Shown here in pieces: positions 7,887-16,261 of a DNA stretch of 64,000 bases. Numbering within the stretch: position 1 is the first letter of the stretch; each line of letters opens with the position of its first letter. Source of the DNA: Acidimicrobiaceae bacterium (lineage in GTDB: Bacteria; Actinomycetota; Acidimicrobiia; Acidimicrobiales; Poriferisodalaceae); the NCBI GenBank assembly GCA_002722565.1, contig PBMG01000001.1:124001-188000 (forward strand), read 5' to 3'. The translations under genes were made by a program, and so were the position numbers. The notes under the pieces were generated by a model. The model was not told the DNA's origin. It saw nothing but the letters and a program-made list of their open reading frames with translations, and did not search any database.

Positions 7887-8675
7887 TTAGTTCAGAAAGT
7901 CGGGGTTTTCGGCGAGGATTTTGTCGTAAATCGGTTGATAACTAAACCACCCGGCAAGATGGCTCCCCACCTGGGCGGCAGTAGTTTTGGCGACTTCATC
8001 TCGTATGGGAATAGGGGTGCCAGCAGCTTCTGCCAAAAGTTGGCTTTGGCAGGTGCGTTCCATTGTGATGAACCACCAGGCGGCCTCGTCAACAGTGTGG
8101 CCGACTGTTAAAAGACCATGATTTTTTAGGATTACTGCCTTCTTGTCACCTAAGGCTTCACCGATCCGGTCCCCTTCGCCAGTATCCAAAACAACACCAG
8201 TAAAATCGTCGAATAGTGCATGGTCCTCGAAGAAGGCACAAGAATCTTGAGTTAGGGGATCAAGTAGGCGTCCCAGACTCGACCAACTCTTGCCATAAAG
8301 CGAATGAGTGTGAGCTGCAGCTATAACGTCTGGCCGAGCTTTATGCACCCGACTGTGAATGGCAAAGGCAGCTTGGTTTAGAGGGTGGCGACCTTCCACA
8401 ATATTTCCATCATGGTCGACTAGGAGTAGGTCGGAAGCCTTGATGTGTCCGAACGGAACCCCAAAAGGGTTCACCCAAAAATGGTCTTCCAACTCAGGGT
8501 CGCGAGCCGTTACGTGCCCTGCGAGTCCTTCCTCGAAACCGAACTTGGAGAAAACACGAAAAACCGAAGCAAGACGCTCCTTGCGGTGCTGCCTTTCTTG
8601 TTCGATGGAATCGAAAGTAGGAGCTGACGGAATCATCTGGTCGATAGTTTGAGTAGGTTCGGCGGTATCGGTCAT
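7887..8675 (-). CDS. Class II aldolase/adducin family protein
   Basis: A 262-residue protein of the fuculose-1-phosphate aldolase/adducin fold. The zinc-binding histidines appear in AAAHTHSLYG and LKNHGLLTVG. The catalytic-region acidic residue appears in FEEGLAGHVTAR. Many actinobacterial paralogs of this family work on non-sugar substrates and have no defined reaction, so the product is left general. The start ATG at 8675 faces the fused CoA-transferase gene across a 109-nt divergent spacer. It converges with the acyl-CoA ligase gene upstream. Confidence 0.87.
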   Translation of the reverse strand: MTDTAEPTQTIDQMIPSAPTFDSIEQERQHRKERLASVFRVFSKFGFEEGLAGHVTARDPELEDHFWVNPFGVPFGHIKASDLLLVDHDGNIVEGRHPLNQAAFAIHSRVHKARPDVIAAAHTHSLYGKSWSSLGRLLDPLTQDSCAFFEDHALFDDFTGVVLDTGEGDRIGEALGDKKAVILKNHGLLTVGHTVDEAAWWFITMERTCQSQLLAEAAGTPIPIRDEVAKTTAAQVGSHLAGWFSYQPIYDKILAENPDFLN

Positions 8676-8784
8676 AAATAAGAGCTTAGAACTTCACAAA
8701 AGAGAGCGCATCCCGTTAAGCCTGTTTCGCTCAGAGTTGAGTATCGTGAGACACCGAAGTCTGATGCAGAACTTGGGGGACTGA

Positions 8785-10812
8785 GTGGGGAACTTTGGTG
8801 CTTATAAAGGCATCCGGGTAGTCGAATTAACCGAAGGAATAGCCGGCCCTTACGCGACTCGCTTTATGGCTGATCAAGGCGCAGATGTTATTAAATCTGA
8901 AACGACAGTTGGCGATCACTATCGCAGCGACCCAGGTTTTCAAGTTCTGAATAGAAATAAGAGATCTGTGGTTTTGGCAGATGACACCAGTTTGTTGCGC
9001 TCGGCGGATGTGATCGTGGTGGACAGCTCTTCAGAAGCAACGCGTGCCCGAGCTCTCGCCCCCGGATCTGTGATTATTTCGATGCCGACGTGGGGCTCCA
9101 AGGGCCATCTCGCTGATCAGCGAGGTTCTTGGGAGCAAGTTGCTGCGGCGACAGGGATCTCATGGAATCAAGTGAGCTGGACTGAAGGACCGGTGCATGT
9201 GGTATTGCCTCTCGCTTCTTACGGTGCTGGGATGCTTGGGGCGCTTGCTATCGCAGCTGGCCTGTACACAAGAGAGGTTCATGGTTCGGCGCCCACCTAT
9301 GAAGTATCGGAGTTAGCCGGGTCTGGGGCGATGCAAATCGGTGACTTTTGGTCGCCTGGAACTCCTGAAGAAAGAGATGGCGCAAGTCCGCTGGGACCGG
9401 CGGGTAGGGCGCCTGTGTATCGCCCGTTCCAAGCGGCAGACGACCTTTGGCTCTTCGTGGCCTGTGGTACGCGACGCTTTTACGAAGCGATGTTAGAAGC
9501 AATCGATCGCCCAGACCTGCTAAACGACGCTGCTTTGGAGAACCCCCCGTGGGGCCTTATAGAACCCGAACCCTTGGCGTATATAACGCCTATTCTCGAA
9601 GAAAGGTTCCTCACTCGAAGTCGGGACGAATGGATAGACAAGCTTCGTGCTCATGACGTTCCCTGCCAACCAATCCAGACCCGCGAGGAATTTCTGCTTT
9701 CCGACCTAGCGAAGAGCAACTCGGTTATTGAAACCATTGAACATCCAGAACTGGGTCAGTTGTCCATGCCGACTCAGCCACTCCAACTTGGTGCATGTCC
9801 TGCCGCAAAGATTCTCCCGGCACCAGCACTAGGCGCTGATACTGACGAGGTAATGCAAGAGCAACACGTACCCGGCGGCGGCTCTGGTCAAGGGGGGTCG
9901 CCCTTAGATGGTGTCCGGGCAGTTGACCTGGCCTCATTTATTGCGGGACCGGTGATTACTCGCCATCTAGCGATGCTGGGGGCTGACGTCATAAAAGTTG
10001 AGCCGGATTCCGGTGACCCGTTCCGAACCTTCAGCCCCATGTTTAACGGATGGAATCAAGGTAAACGCGGAGTTGTGCTCGACCTGAAAGAGGAAGTTGG
10101 GCGAGAATTTCTATACAAAATGGTGGCGGCTTCTGATGTAGTAGTCGAGAATTTTCGGCCCGGTGTGGCTGAACGTCTCGGGTGTGCGCCGGATGACCTT
10201 AGATCTGTGAGCGACGACCTCATATTGGTAAAGAGTCCCGGCTACGGATTTGATGAGTCTCGCGCTGATCAACCAGCCTTTGACCCCCTTTTGCAAGCGC
10301 TAGGTGGAATGATGAGCACGCAGGGTGGAGATGGTGAACCTGTGTTCTTAACCGTCCCGGTCCACGACGCAGCAACGCCTATCATCGCGGCTTTTGGTGT
10401 CGTGACAGCTATGTATCATCGGACCCGCACTGGTGAGGCGCAAACTGTCTATACCTCACTTGCTCAGACCACTGCAGCGGCTCAAGCAGCAGAATTTGTC
10501 GATTATCCCGGCAGACCGAAAGTTGACCAAGGCGGTTTTGACTACAAAGGGCCCGATGAAGACCATTGTTATATTGAAGACGGTGGCAATTGGTTCTGGT
10601 CCGGACCCGAAGGGCCTATCCGCGTCGAAACTAAAGGATTTGTTGGAAGTGAGTTGGCCGCAGCGAACGATTTGATCTGCGAGCACGCGGATTCACCAGG
10701 CTGGGGGCCACTGATCCAAGTCGGCCAGCTAATTAGAGGCGCTGGTCCGCACCCTCAGCGAGCACCTTATTTTGATGAACACGCTGATGATCTGAGAGCT
10801 GAGTTCAGCTAG
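8785..10812 (+). CDS. Fused double-domain class III CoA-transferase (CaiB/BaiF family)
   Basis: A 675-residue protein made of two CaiB/BaiF domains, residues 1-360 and about 373-675, joined by a glycine/serine linker (PGGGSGQGGSPLDG). Each half opens with the family start (IRVVELTEGIAGPYATR; VRAVDLASFIAGPVITR). The C-terminal half keeps the catalytic aspartate, Asp500 in QPAFDPLLQALGG. In the N-terminal half the matching place reads RGSWEQVAAATG, with Glu117. The second half ends soon after its QTVYTSLAQT segment, so it is shorter than a free-standing family member. The start is a GTG at 8785 after cttggggga. Fused two-domain forms are known, for example DddD. The substrate is unknown; carnitine-type or bile-acid-type CoA transfer are options. 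Confidence 0.88.
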   Translation: MGNFGAYKGIRVVELTEGIAGPYATRFMADQGADVIKSETTVGDHYRSDPGFQVLNRNKRSVVLADDTSLLRSADVIVVDSSSEATRARALAPGSVIISMPTWGSKGHLADQRGSWEQVAAATGISWNQVSWTEGPVHVVLPLASYGAGMLGALAIAAGLYTREVHGSAPTYEVSELAGSGAMQIGDFWSPGTPEERDGASPLGPAGRAPVYRPFQAADDLWLFVACGTRRFYEAMLEAIDRPDLLNDAALENPPWGLIEPEPLAYITPILEERFLTRSRDEWIDKLRAHDVPCQPIQTREEFLLSDLAKSNSVIETIEHPELGQLSMPTQPLQLGACPAAKILPAPALGADTDEVMQEQHVPGGGSGQGGSPLDGVRAVDLASFIAGPVITRHLAMLGADVIKVEPDSGDPFRTFSPMFNGWNQGKRGVVLDLKEEVGREFLYKMVAASDVVVENFRPGVAERLGCAPDDLRSVSDDLILVKSPGYGFDESRADQPAFDPLLQALGGMMSTQGGDGEPVFLTVPVHDAATPIIAAFGVVTAMYHRTRTGEAQTVYTSLAQTTAAAQAAEFVDYPGRPKVDQGGFDYKGPDEDHCYIEDGGNWFWSGPEGPIRVETKGFVGSELAAANDLICEHADSPGWGPLIQVGQLIRGAGPHPQRAPYFDEHADDLRAEFS

Positions 10813-10833
10813 GCAGATCGACCCCGGTTAGGC

Positions 10834-11682
10834 CTATTCGACGCGAGTGACTTTGGGCGTCGGGGCATTCTCGACATTGACCCATCCTGACAACAGGCCC
10901 GAGGTGTAACCGCCATCTACCACAAGGTGATGTCCATTCACCCACGAAGAAGCACCAACTGCCAACCATTCTATTGCTTGTGCAATCTCATCAGGATTGG
11001 CAGCGCGCCCAGCATGACTTACCACCCAATCGATGCGATCGTCTCCAATTTGTTCTCGAAAGGTCGGTAGGAGAGGTGTATCGACGGGGCCAGGACTTAC
11101 GACATTGCATCTGATACCAGTTCCTTGCAACTCACCAGCATGAAGCATGCTCCAAACAATCGCAGCTTCTTTGGAAAAACTGTAAGGGTCGACATTGACC
11201 GACTTATTCCAGTCCCTCCACCAGGCTCGGGCCTCTCGATCGTCAAGTGCCAGTAGGGATTGATAAATCTCAAGGCGTTGCTGCCAACCATTTCCCGATA
11301 TGGAACCGACGTTTACGATCGTGCTACCTGACGAAAACTGGGATGCGATGATGCGGCTAAGTCGTCGAACTACGAGCAGGTTGACTTCAAGAACCTTGGA
11401 GGCAGCTTCAGTCCCGGGAACACCTGCCACGTTGATGAGGGAAGACGCGGTTGATAGGTCGAAATCTTTGGCTATGTCAGCTAATAACTGCAGAACACTG
11501 CCTTCGTCACCCAGATCACATACGTAGTGCCCTTCGACTTCTACTGATGGACCTTTTGGGTCAATATCGATACTGATTATTGGATTTCCCGATGCAGCTA
11601 GACGTTTACAGACAGCATTACCGATACCTGAAGACGCACCGGTCACTATTGCCGGACCGAGAAGACTGTTAGACGAGGTCAT
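10834..11682 (-). CDS. Short-chain dehydrogenase/reductase (SDR)
   Basis: A 282-residue classical SDR. The NAD(P)-binding motif is IVTGASSGIGNAVCKRL at the N-terminus, the NNAG-type motif is modified to NVAGVPG, Ser of NVGSISG and the YxxxK pair in DPYSFSKEAAI complete the active site, and VVSPGPVDTPLL follows. Asp in SIDIDP suggests NAD preference. I place the start at the ATG at 11682; an open stretch upstream is longer but not SDR-like. It is slightly longer than usual because of an insertion between the catalytic Ser and Tyr (around YQSLLALDDREARAWWRD). It resembles 3-alpha-hydroxysteroid dehydrogenase-type SDRs; substrate unknown. Divergent from metY. Confidence 0.85.
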   Translation of the reverse strand: MTSSNSLLGPAIVTGASSGIGNAVCKRLAASGNPIISIDIDPKGPSVEVEGHYVCDLGDEGSVLQLLADIAKDFDLSTASSLINVAGVPGTEAASKVLEVNLLVVRRLSRIIASQFSSGSTIVNVGSISGNGWQQRLEIYQSLLALDDREARAWWRDWNKSVNVDPYSFSKEAAIVWSMLHAGELQGTGIRCNVVSPGPVDTPLLPTFREQIGDDRIDWVVSHAGRAANPDEIAQAIEWLAVGASSWVNGHHLVVDGGYTSGLLSGWVNVENAPTPKVTRVE

Positions 11683-11836
11683 TAGGGTGACGCTAGCCCT
11701 GCCGAAGACAGAGGGGTAACCAAATGGATGTCCTGGTTGAAAAAGTCGAGCGACGTAACCAGCCAGCCTCACTGTCCTCGTTGAGGATCCGCCGATAGGG
11801 GCGTAGCATCCTTAGCTAACGACGAAGGATAAGAGC

Positions 11837-13132
11837 ATGGTTGAACCGGATTATCTGAAATTCGACACACTGTCACTTCACGCTGGTCAGGAACCCGATC
11901 CCACTACTGGTTCGCGGGGCGTTCCCATCTACCAGACCACATCGTACAGCTTTGTCGACACGGAACAGGCGGCGGGACTTTTCAACCTTGAGCAGCCGGG
12001 ACATATATATAGCCGGATTTCAAATCCCACCGTCGCCGTGTTGGAAGAGCGTCTAGCGGCTCTCGAAGGTGGGGTTGGGGCAGTATGCACAGCGAGCGGC
12101 ATGGCAGCTTTCCACCTTGCATGCGCGACGATAATGAGCGCTGGGAATCACGTTGTCGCTAGCCGAAATATTTATGGCGGTTCTCACAACATGTTGAACC
12201 TAACTATGCCGCGCTTTGGCATCAATACGACCTTTGTAGATCCTCGAGATCCGGATGCTTGGCGAGCAGCTATTACTGACGACACCAGGGTTCTGTTCGC
12301 TGAGACTTTAGGGAATCCAGGCATTGAAGTGCTCAACGTTCCCGTAATTGCGGAAATCGCGCATGAACATGGTCTGCCTCTGATGTTGGACGCCACCTTC
12401 ACCACCCCTTACCTTATGAAACCGATCGAATTAGGTGCAGACATAGTGATGCACTCAGTCACCAAGTTCCTTGGTGGGCATGGGATAGCTCTAGGTGGCG
12501 TCGTGGTCGATGGAGGGCGTTTCGATTGGGCTGCTAGCGACAAGTTTCCAACTTTGTCTGAGCCATACGACGGATACCATGGGATCAGCTTTGCTGAGGA
12601 ATACGGACATCAAGCTCTCTCAATGCGAGCTAGGGCAGAAGGGCTCCGAGACTTTGGTGCAGCCATGAGCCCCGCCAATGCATTTCACCTCCTGCAGGGA
12701 GTGGAGACCTTACCTTTGCGAATGAGACGTCACGTTGAGAACACCACAGCGGTAATAGAATTCCTTGAAGAAAATGAGGCCGTATCTTGGGTAAGTCATC
12801 CCTCTGTTAGCAGTCACCCAGACCATGAACTCGCTAAGGAGTTACTACCGAAGGGGGCGGGTGCCATCCTCTCGTTTGGGATTACGGGCGGCAGAGAGGC
12901 CGGACGAAGATTCATCGAAAACGTCCAGCTGGCGTCACATGTGGCGAATGTTGGTGATGCCAAAACGCTGGTCATACATCCAGCTTCAACCACTCACCAG
13001 CAATTAAGCGCCGAGGACCTTGCTGCTGCTGGAGTAGGTGAAGACTTGATCCGTCTATCAGTCGGCCTAGAAGACCCAGAAGACATAATCAACGATCTAG
13101 CTAGAGCTCTTAGGGCTTCGCAGAAGGGTTAA
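11837..13132 (+). CDS. metY: O-acetylhomoserine/O-succinylhomoserine sulfhydrylase
   Basis: A 431-residue PLP enzyme of the Cys/Met metabolism family. It would form homocysteine from O-acyl-homoserine and sulfide in methionine synthesis. Landmarks are SLHAGQEPDPTTGSRGVPIY at the N-terminus, YSRISNPT, the ASGMAAF phosphate loop and the PLP lysine in HSVTKFLGGHG. The length and the long N-terminal extension match MetY rather than MetB or MetC. The 154-nt spacer upstream shows no obvious SAM riboswitch. A hydrolase gene follows after 3 nt, suggesting an operon. Cystathionine gamma-synthase is the less likely alternative. Confidence 0.9.
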   Translation: MVEPDYLKFDTLSLHAGQEPDPTTGSRGVPIYQTTSYSFVDTEQAAGLFNLEQPGHIYSRISNPTVAVLEERLAALEGGVGAVCTASGMAAFHLACATIMSAGNHVVASRNIYGGSHNMLNLTMPRFGINTTFVDPRDPDAWRAAITDDTRVLFAETLGNPGIEVLNVPVIAEIAHEHGLPLMLDATFTTPYLMKPIELGADIVMHSVTKFLGGHGIALGGVVVDGGRFDWAASDKFPTLSEPYDGYHGISFAEEYGHQALSMRARAEGLRDFGAAMSPANAFHLLQGVETLPLRMRRHVENTTAVIEFLEENEAVSWVSHPSVSSHPDHELAKELLPKGAGAILSFGITGGREAGRRFIENVQLASHVANVGDAKTLVIHPASTTHQQLSAEDLAAAGVGEDLIRLSVGLEDPEDIINDLARALRASQKG

Positions 13133-13135
13133 GTT

Positions 13136-13924
13136 GTGGATCTCGAATTTCAAGGAACAACGGTAAATTTTGCAACCGGAGGGGTCGAAATCGATCACAG
13201 TCAACCCCCGGTTCTGATGGTCCACGGGGCTGGGATGGACCGAACGGTTTGGAGTCAGCAAACTCGTTACCTTGCGCATCACGGGTTTTCTGCGATGGCA
13301 GTTGATTTGCCGGGACATGGCGATTCGAGCGGAGAGCTTTTGTCGACCGTAGATGAAATGGCTGATTGGCTAGCTGGCCTTATTCGTGCTCTCGATCTTG
13401 GACCTGTTCGACTTGTCGGACATTCCATGGGATGCCTTATAGCTCTAGAAACAGCAGCCCGTCATGGCGATGTAACGGAACGCTTGGTCTTAATGGGAGC
13501 TGCTGCCGCTATGCCGGTTCACCCAGATTTACTTGGGGCAGCTAAGCGCAATGAAATTCTCGCACCACAACTGATGACGGCTTGGGCTCATGGAACACGG
13601 GCTCACATCGCTGGCAACCCAACGCCGGGTTTATGGATGCGAAGTGGTTGTCAAGCATTACTGGAACGAGCAGCTGATGGCGTGATCTATAACGATCTTT
13701 TTGCCTGTAGTTCTTACGAAGCCGGCGATATTGCTGGACAAGTGAAGTGTCCCATTACGGTAATCGTGGGTAGCGAGGACAAAATGACTCCACCTAAAGC
13801 GACCGCCCAACTCGTTGCCGGGTTTTCAGAAGTTGAGTTACTGCATTTGGAAGGGATTGGTCACATGATGATGCTTGAAGCCCCCGACCAGATTCGCGAG
13901 ATGATGTTGAAGGCTCTTCAGTAG
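13136..13924 (+). CDS. Alpha/beta-hydrolase
   Basis: A 262-residue hydrolase with the oxyanion strand VLMVHGAGMDRTVW, the nucleophile elbow LVGHSMGCL, the acid in VIVGSEDKMTP and the catalytic His in EGIGHMMMLEAP. All three catalytic residues are present. The start is a GTG at 13136, 3 nt after the metY stop, so the two are probably cotranscribed. Homoserine acetyltransferases share this fold and sit beside metY in many genomes, but this protein is too short for that family, so the esterase/thioesterase type is preferred. No signal peptide. Confidence 0.85.
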   Translation: MDLEFQGTTVNFATGGVEIDHSQPPVLMVHGAGMDRTVWSQQTRYLAHHGFSAMAVDLPGHGDSSGELLSTVDEMADWLAGLIRALDLGPVRLVGHSMGCLIALETAARHGDVTERLVLMGAAAAMPVHPDLLGAAKRNEILAPQLMTAWAHGTRAHIAGNPTPGLWMRSGCQALLERAADGVIYNDLFACSSYEAGDIAGQVKCPITVIVGSEDKMTPPKATAQLVAGFSEVELLHLEGIGHMMMLEAPDQIREMMLKALQ

Positions 13925-13991
13925 GTCGAGGCGACAAGGTCCGCTAAAGATGTCATGATCAAGTAAGTCCTACTGAAGAAAAGGGGAGAGC

Positions 13992-14513
13992 ATGGCAGTC
14001 GAACGGTTCCCAGTTGAGGCCTCGCACATCTTGATGTTCGCTAGGTCAATCGGTGACAGCAACCCGATCTACTCAGACGAGTCACACGCAGCCGACACAG
14101 AGGCGGGGTCAATAATCGCTCCGCCTACTTTTGCTCAAGCAAGCGCACAGTTCGATCCTGACTATTTCCTGCGTCCAAAAGATGGCCAGAAGTGGTTTGG
14201 TAGTGGAGGAACCGCATCGGGCACTTTGGCAAAAAAGCAGGACGAGGATGATTCCAAATCAGATGATGAAAAATCAGGTTCCTCGGCCGGAGGGCTCCAT
14301 GCCGAGCAGCATTTCACTTATCACAGACACTTGAAGCCGGGCGACGTCCTAAGCGCAGAAACCAAGCCAGGCGAAAGTTGGGAAAAGGAATCTAAGAGAG
14401 CTGGTGTGCTGAAATTCAGCGAAAGTATTACCGAATACCGCGACCAAGATGGCGAGCTAGTTGTGACCGCCCGCAGTGTCGGTGTTGTGACAGAAAAAGT
14501 CATCGAGCAGTAG
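13992..14513 (+). CDS. MaoC-type dehydratase subunit (FAS1-like, HadA/HadC type)
   Basis: A 173-residue hot-dog-fold protein matching the N-terminal MaoC-like dehydratase half that partners with a catalytic MaoC subunit. It contains MFARSIGDSNPIYSDE and the hot-dog segment HAEQHFTYHRHLKPGDVL. The start ATG follows a clear ggggag ribosome site. Between these segments lies an acidic serine-rich low-complexity stretch (KKQDEDDSKSDDEKSGSSAGG, about residues 81-101), unusual in this compact fold and probably a surface loop. The gene lies 10 nt before the second MaoC gene, giving a HadA-HadB type heterodimer for 3-hydroxyacyl-thioester dehydration or enoyl-CoA hydration. Confidence 0.82.
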   Translation: MAVERFPVEASHILMFARSIGDSNPIYSDESHAADTEAGSIIAPPTFAQASAQFDPDYFLRPKDGQKWFGSGGTASGTLAKKQDEDDSKSDDEKSGSSAGGLHAEQHFTYHRHLKPGDVLSAETKPGESWEKESKRAGVLKFSESITEYRDQDGELVVTARSVGVVTEKVIEQ

Positions 14514-14523
14514 GAGAAATGCA

Positions 14524-14943
14524 ATGGGATTAAAAGCAGATGAACTCAATGTCGGCGATTCATACTCTGAAGTGATTGTTGAGGACCTAACTCGGACTCA
14601 AATAGTGCAATACGCAGGGGCCTCCGGCGATTACAACCCAGTGCACAGTGACGAAAAATTCGTTACAGAGGTAGCGGGATACCCGACGGTATTTGCTCAT
14701 GGGATGCTGACGATGGGAATGACAGGGCGAATGGTGACTAACTATGTCGGTGATGGACGCCTTACCTACTACGGCGTGCGTTTCGTTAACCAAGTTTGGC
14801 CAGGCGACACTTTGACAGCGCGAGCGGAGGTAGCCGAAGTTCGAGAAGAGAATGGTCAGACACTTGTTGATTTGACTATTTCAACGACAAACCAAGATGA
14901 AAAGTTCGTGTTGACAGGTAACGCCACAGCTCGAGTCGATTAA
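14524..14943 (+). CDS. MaoC-type (R)-enoyl-CoA hydratase/dehydratase subunit (HadB type)
   Basis: A 139-residue hot-dog-fold hydratase. The catalytic hydratase-2 motif is YAGASGDYNPVHSDEKF, with the Asp and His expected to activate water, followed by VFAHGMLTMGMTGR. Its partner gene ends 10 nt upstream, and the pair resembles the HadAB dehydratase of actinobacterial fatty acid metabolism. In this acyl-CoA-rich region a role in beta-oxidation of unusual acyl chains is equally likely. The ATG follows gtaggagaaatgca, a good ribosome site. It converges with the next acyl-CoA dehydrogenase gene. Confidence 0.88.
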   Translation: MGLKADELNVGDSYSEVIVEDLTRTQIVQYAGASGDYNPVHSDEKFVTEVAGYPTVFAHGMLTMGMTGRMVTNYVGDGRLTYYGVRFVNQVWPGDTLTARAEVAEVREENGQTLVDLTISTTNQDEKFVLTGNATARVD

Positions 14944-14976
14944 AGCTACGCCGGCCGCCGTTGCAGGCCGCTTCTA

Positions 14977-16233
14977 TCAACCTTTAGCGCGTCCCGCATA
15001 GCCGAACAGTTTGCCCGCTACTTTGCGAATCTGGATCTCCTCAGCGCCCTCTGTTATGCGGTAGCGCCGATGATGTCGGTAGATGTGTTCGAAAGGCATT
15101 TTACGGCCATATCCGATGCCGCCGCAGCTTTGCATTGCACGATCAGCGGCATCGCAACAGAATCGGTTTCCGCGGTAGTTGCACATGGCGACGCGATCCG
15201 TGATCTCCATATGGTCAACGCCTTCATCCATTTCCCAAGCTGTTTTCCAGATCAGTGCCCTAATCATTTCCGCTTCGGTGTATAACTCTGCTAGCGGAAA
15301 TTGGATTGCTTGATTCTGGGAGAGCGGCTTCCCGAAGGTTGTCCTGTTATTCACATAGTCAACTGCAAGATCGATGCAATGAAGTCCAGCGCCGACAGAT
15401 GATGCTGCCTGGCGAATCCGGTTCTCATGGACAAATAATTGAGCTGTTTGGAGACCCCGCCCTTCTTCTCCGAGGATGTCGTCGTTATGCACTCGAACCT
15501 CACTTAGGCGCACGTGAGCGTGGTCCGTTGGCATATTGAAAGTCCACATGAATTCCTCGACACTGAATCCTGGAGAGTCGACCGGAACGATAAAGCAAGT
15601 GATGCCGTGGCCTTCCCCAGGGGAGCCCGATGTCCTCGCAAAGATGTAGTCATGTGTTGCATGGTGCAAACCTGTGTTCCAGTATTTTTCCCCACTGATG
15701 ACCCACTCGTCTCCGTCGCGAACGGCGGTGGTTTCCATCCAGGTTGCATCGGAGCCATGAAGAGGTTCAGTTAAACCAAAACCAATTCGGGCTGTCCCTT
15801 CCAGCATCTTGGGTATCCAATATTCTTGCTGTTGTGCCGATCCGTACTTCTCCATCATCAGAACAGTTGGGAAGTTACCGATGATCGAATTTTCGTTTTG
15901 TAGATCGTTGTGGAGACCTAATCCTCGTCGAGCTAAATGCTCTCGCACGATGGCCATACCGAGGTTTGTACCTTCTTGGCCTCCGAAGCGTTTAGGGAGA
16001 TGCCACCTCAAAAAGCCAGCATCGTCTGCTTCGCGTCGCATCCGACCGAGCAATGCCTCCCATTCAGCGTTTGGTAGACCGTCGCGTTCCCAGTCGGTTC
16101 TGGAATCTTCTCGGCGGTGGTCGAAAAACCTAATGTTGTCATCTTCATTTTCGATTGGCTTGATCACGTCTTCAATAAAACCGTCGAGATCGCCTATTAA
16201 TTTTTGAATGTCAGTGGGAATAACGAAGTCCAT
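14977..16233 (-). CDS. Acyl-CoA dehydrogenase
   Basis: A 418-residue flavoprotein dehydrogenase. FAD- and substrate-binding segments include FGLTEPLHGSDATWMET and EKYWNTGLHHATHDYIFART; the C-terminal part has RTTFGKPLSQNQAIQF, CGGIGYGRKMPFEHIYR and the catalytic glutamate in YRITEGAEEIQIRKVAG. The start is the ATG at 16233 (MDFVIPTD); the longer open frame upstream would run across the start of the divergent selenoprotein gene. The spacing to that gene is only 28 nt, so both promoters are compressed or overlapping. The chain-length class cannot be fixed from sequence. Confidence 0.9.
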   Translation of the reverse strand: MDFVIPTDIQKLIGDLDGFIEDVIKPIENEDDNIRFFDHRREDSRTDWERDGLPNAEWEALLGRMRREADDAGFLRWHLPKRFGGQEGTNLGMAIVREHLARRGLGLHNDLQNENSIIGNFPTVLMMEKYGSAQQQEYWIPKMLEGTARIGFGLTEPLHGSDATWMETTAVRDGDEWVISGEKYWNTGLHHATHDYIFARTSGSPGEGHGITCFIVPVDSPGFSVEEFMWTFNMPTDHAHVRLSEVRVHNDDILGEEGRGLQTAQLFVHENRIRQAASSVGAGLHCIDLAVDYVNNRTTFGKPLSQNQAIQFPLAELYTEAEMIRALIWKTAWEMDEGVDHMEITDRVAMCNYRGNRFCCDAADRAMQSCGGIGYGRKMPFEHIYRHHRRYRITEGAEEIQIRKVAGKLFGYAGRAKG

Positions 16234-16261
16234 ACTGTGCGAACGTATACCGTCGTTGCGT

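Noticed and set aside
11683-11836. SAM or other riboswitch before metY
   Set aside because: The spacer shows no recognisable SAM-box core; only weak inverted repeats.
14945-14972. Possible terminator (cggcc...ggccg) between convergent genes
   Set aside because: The stem is short with a large loop and no T-run follows, so I do not call it. No confident intrinsic terminator was found elsewhere either.
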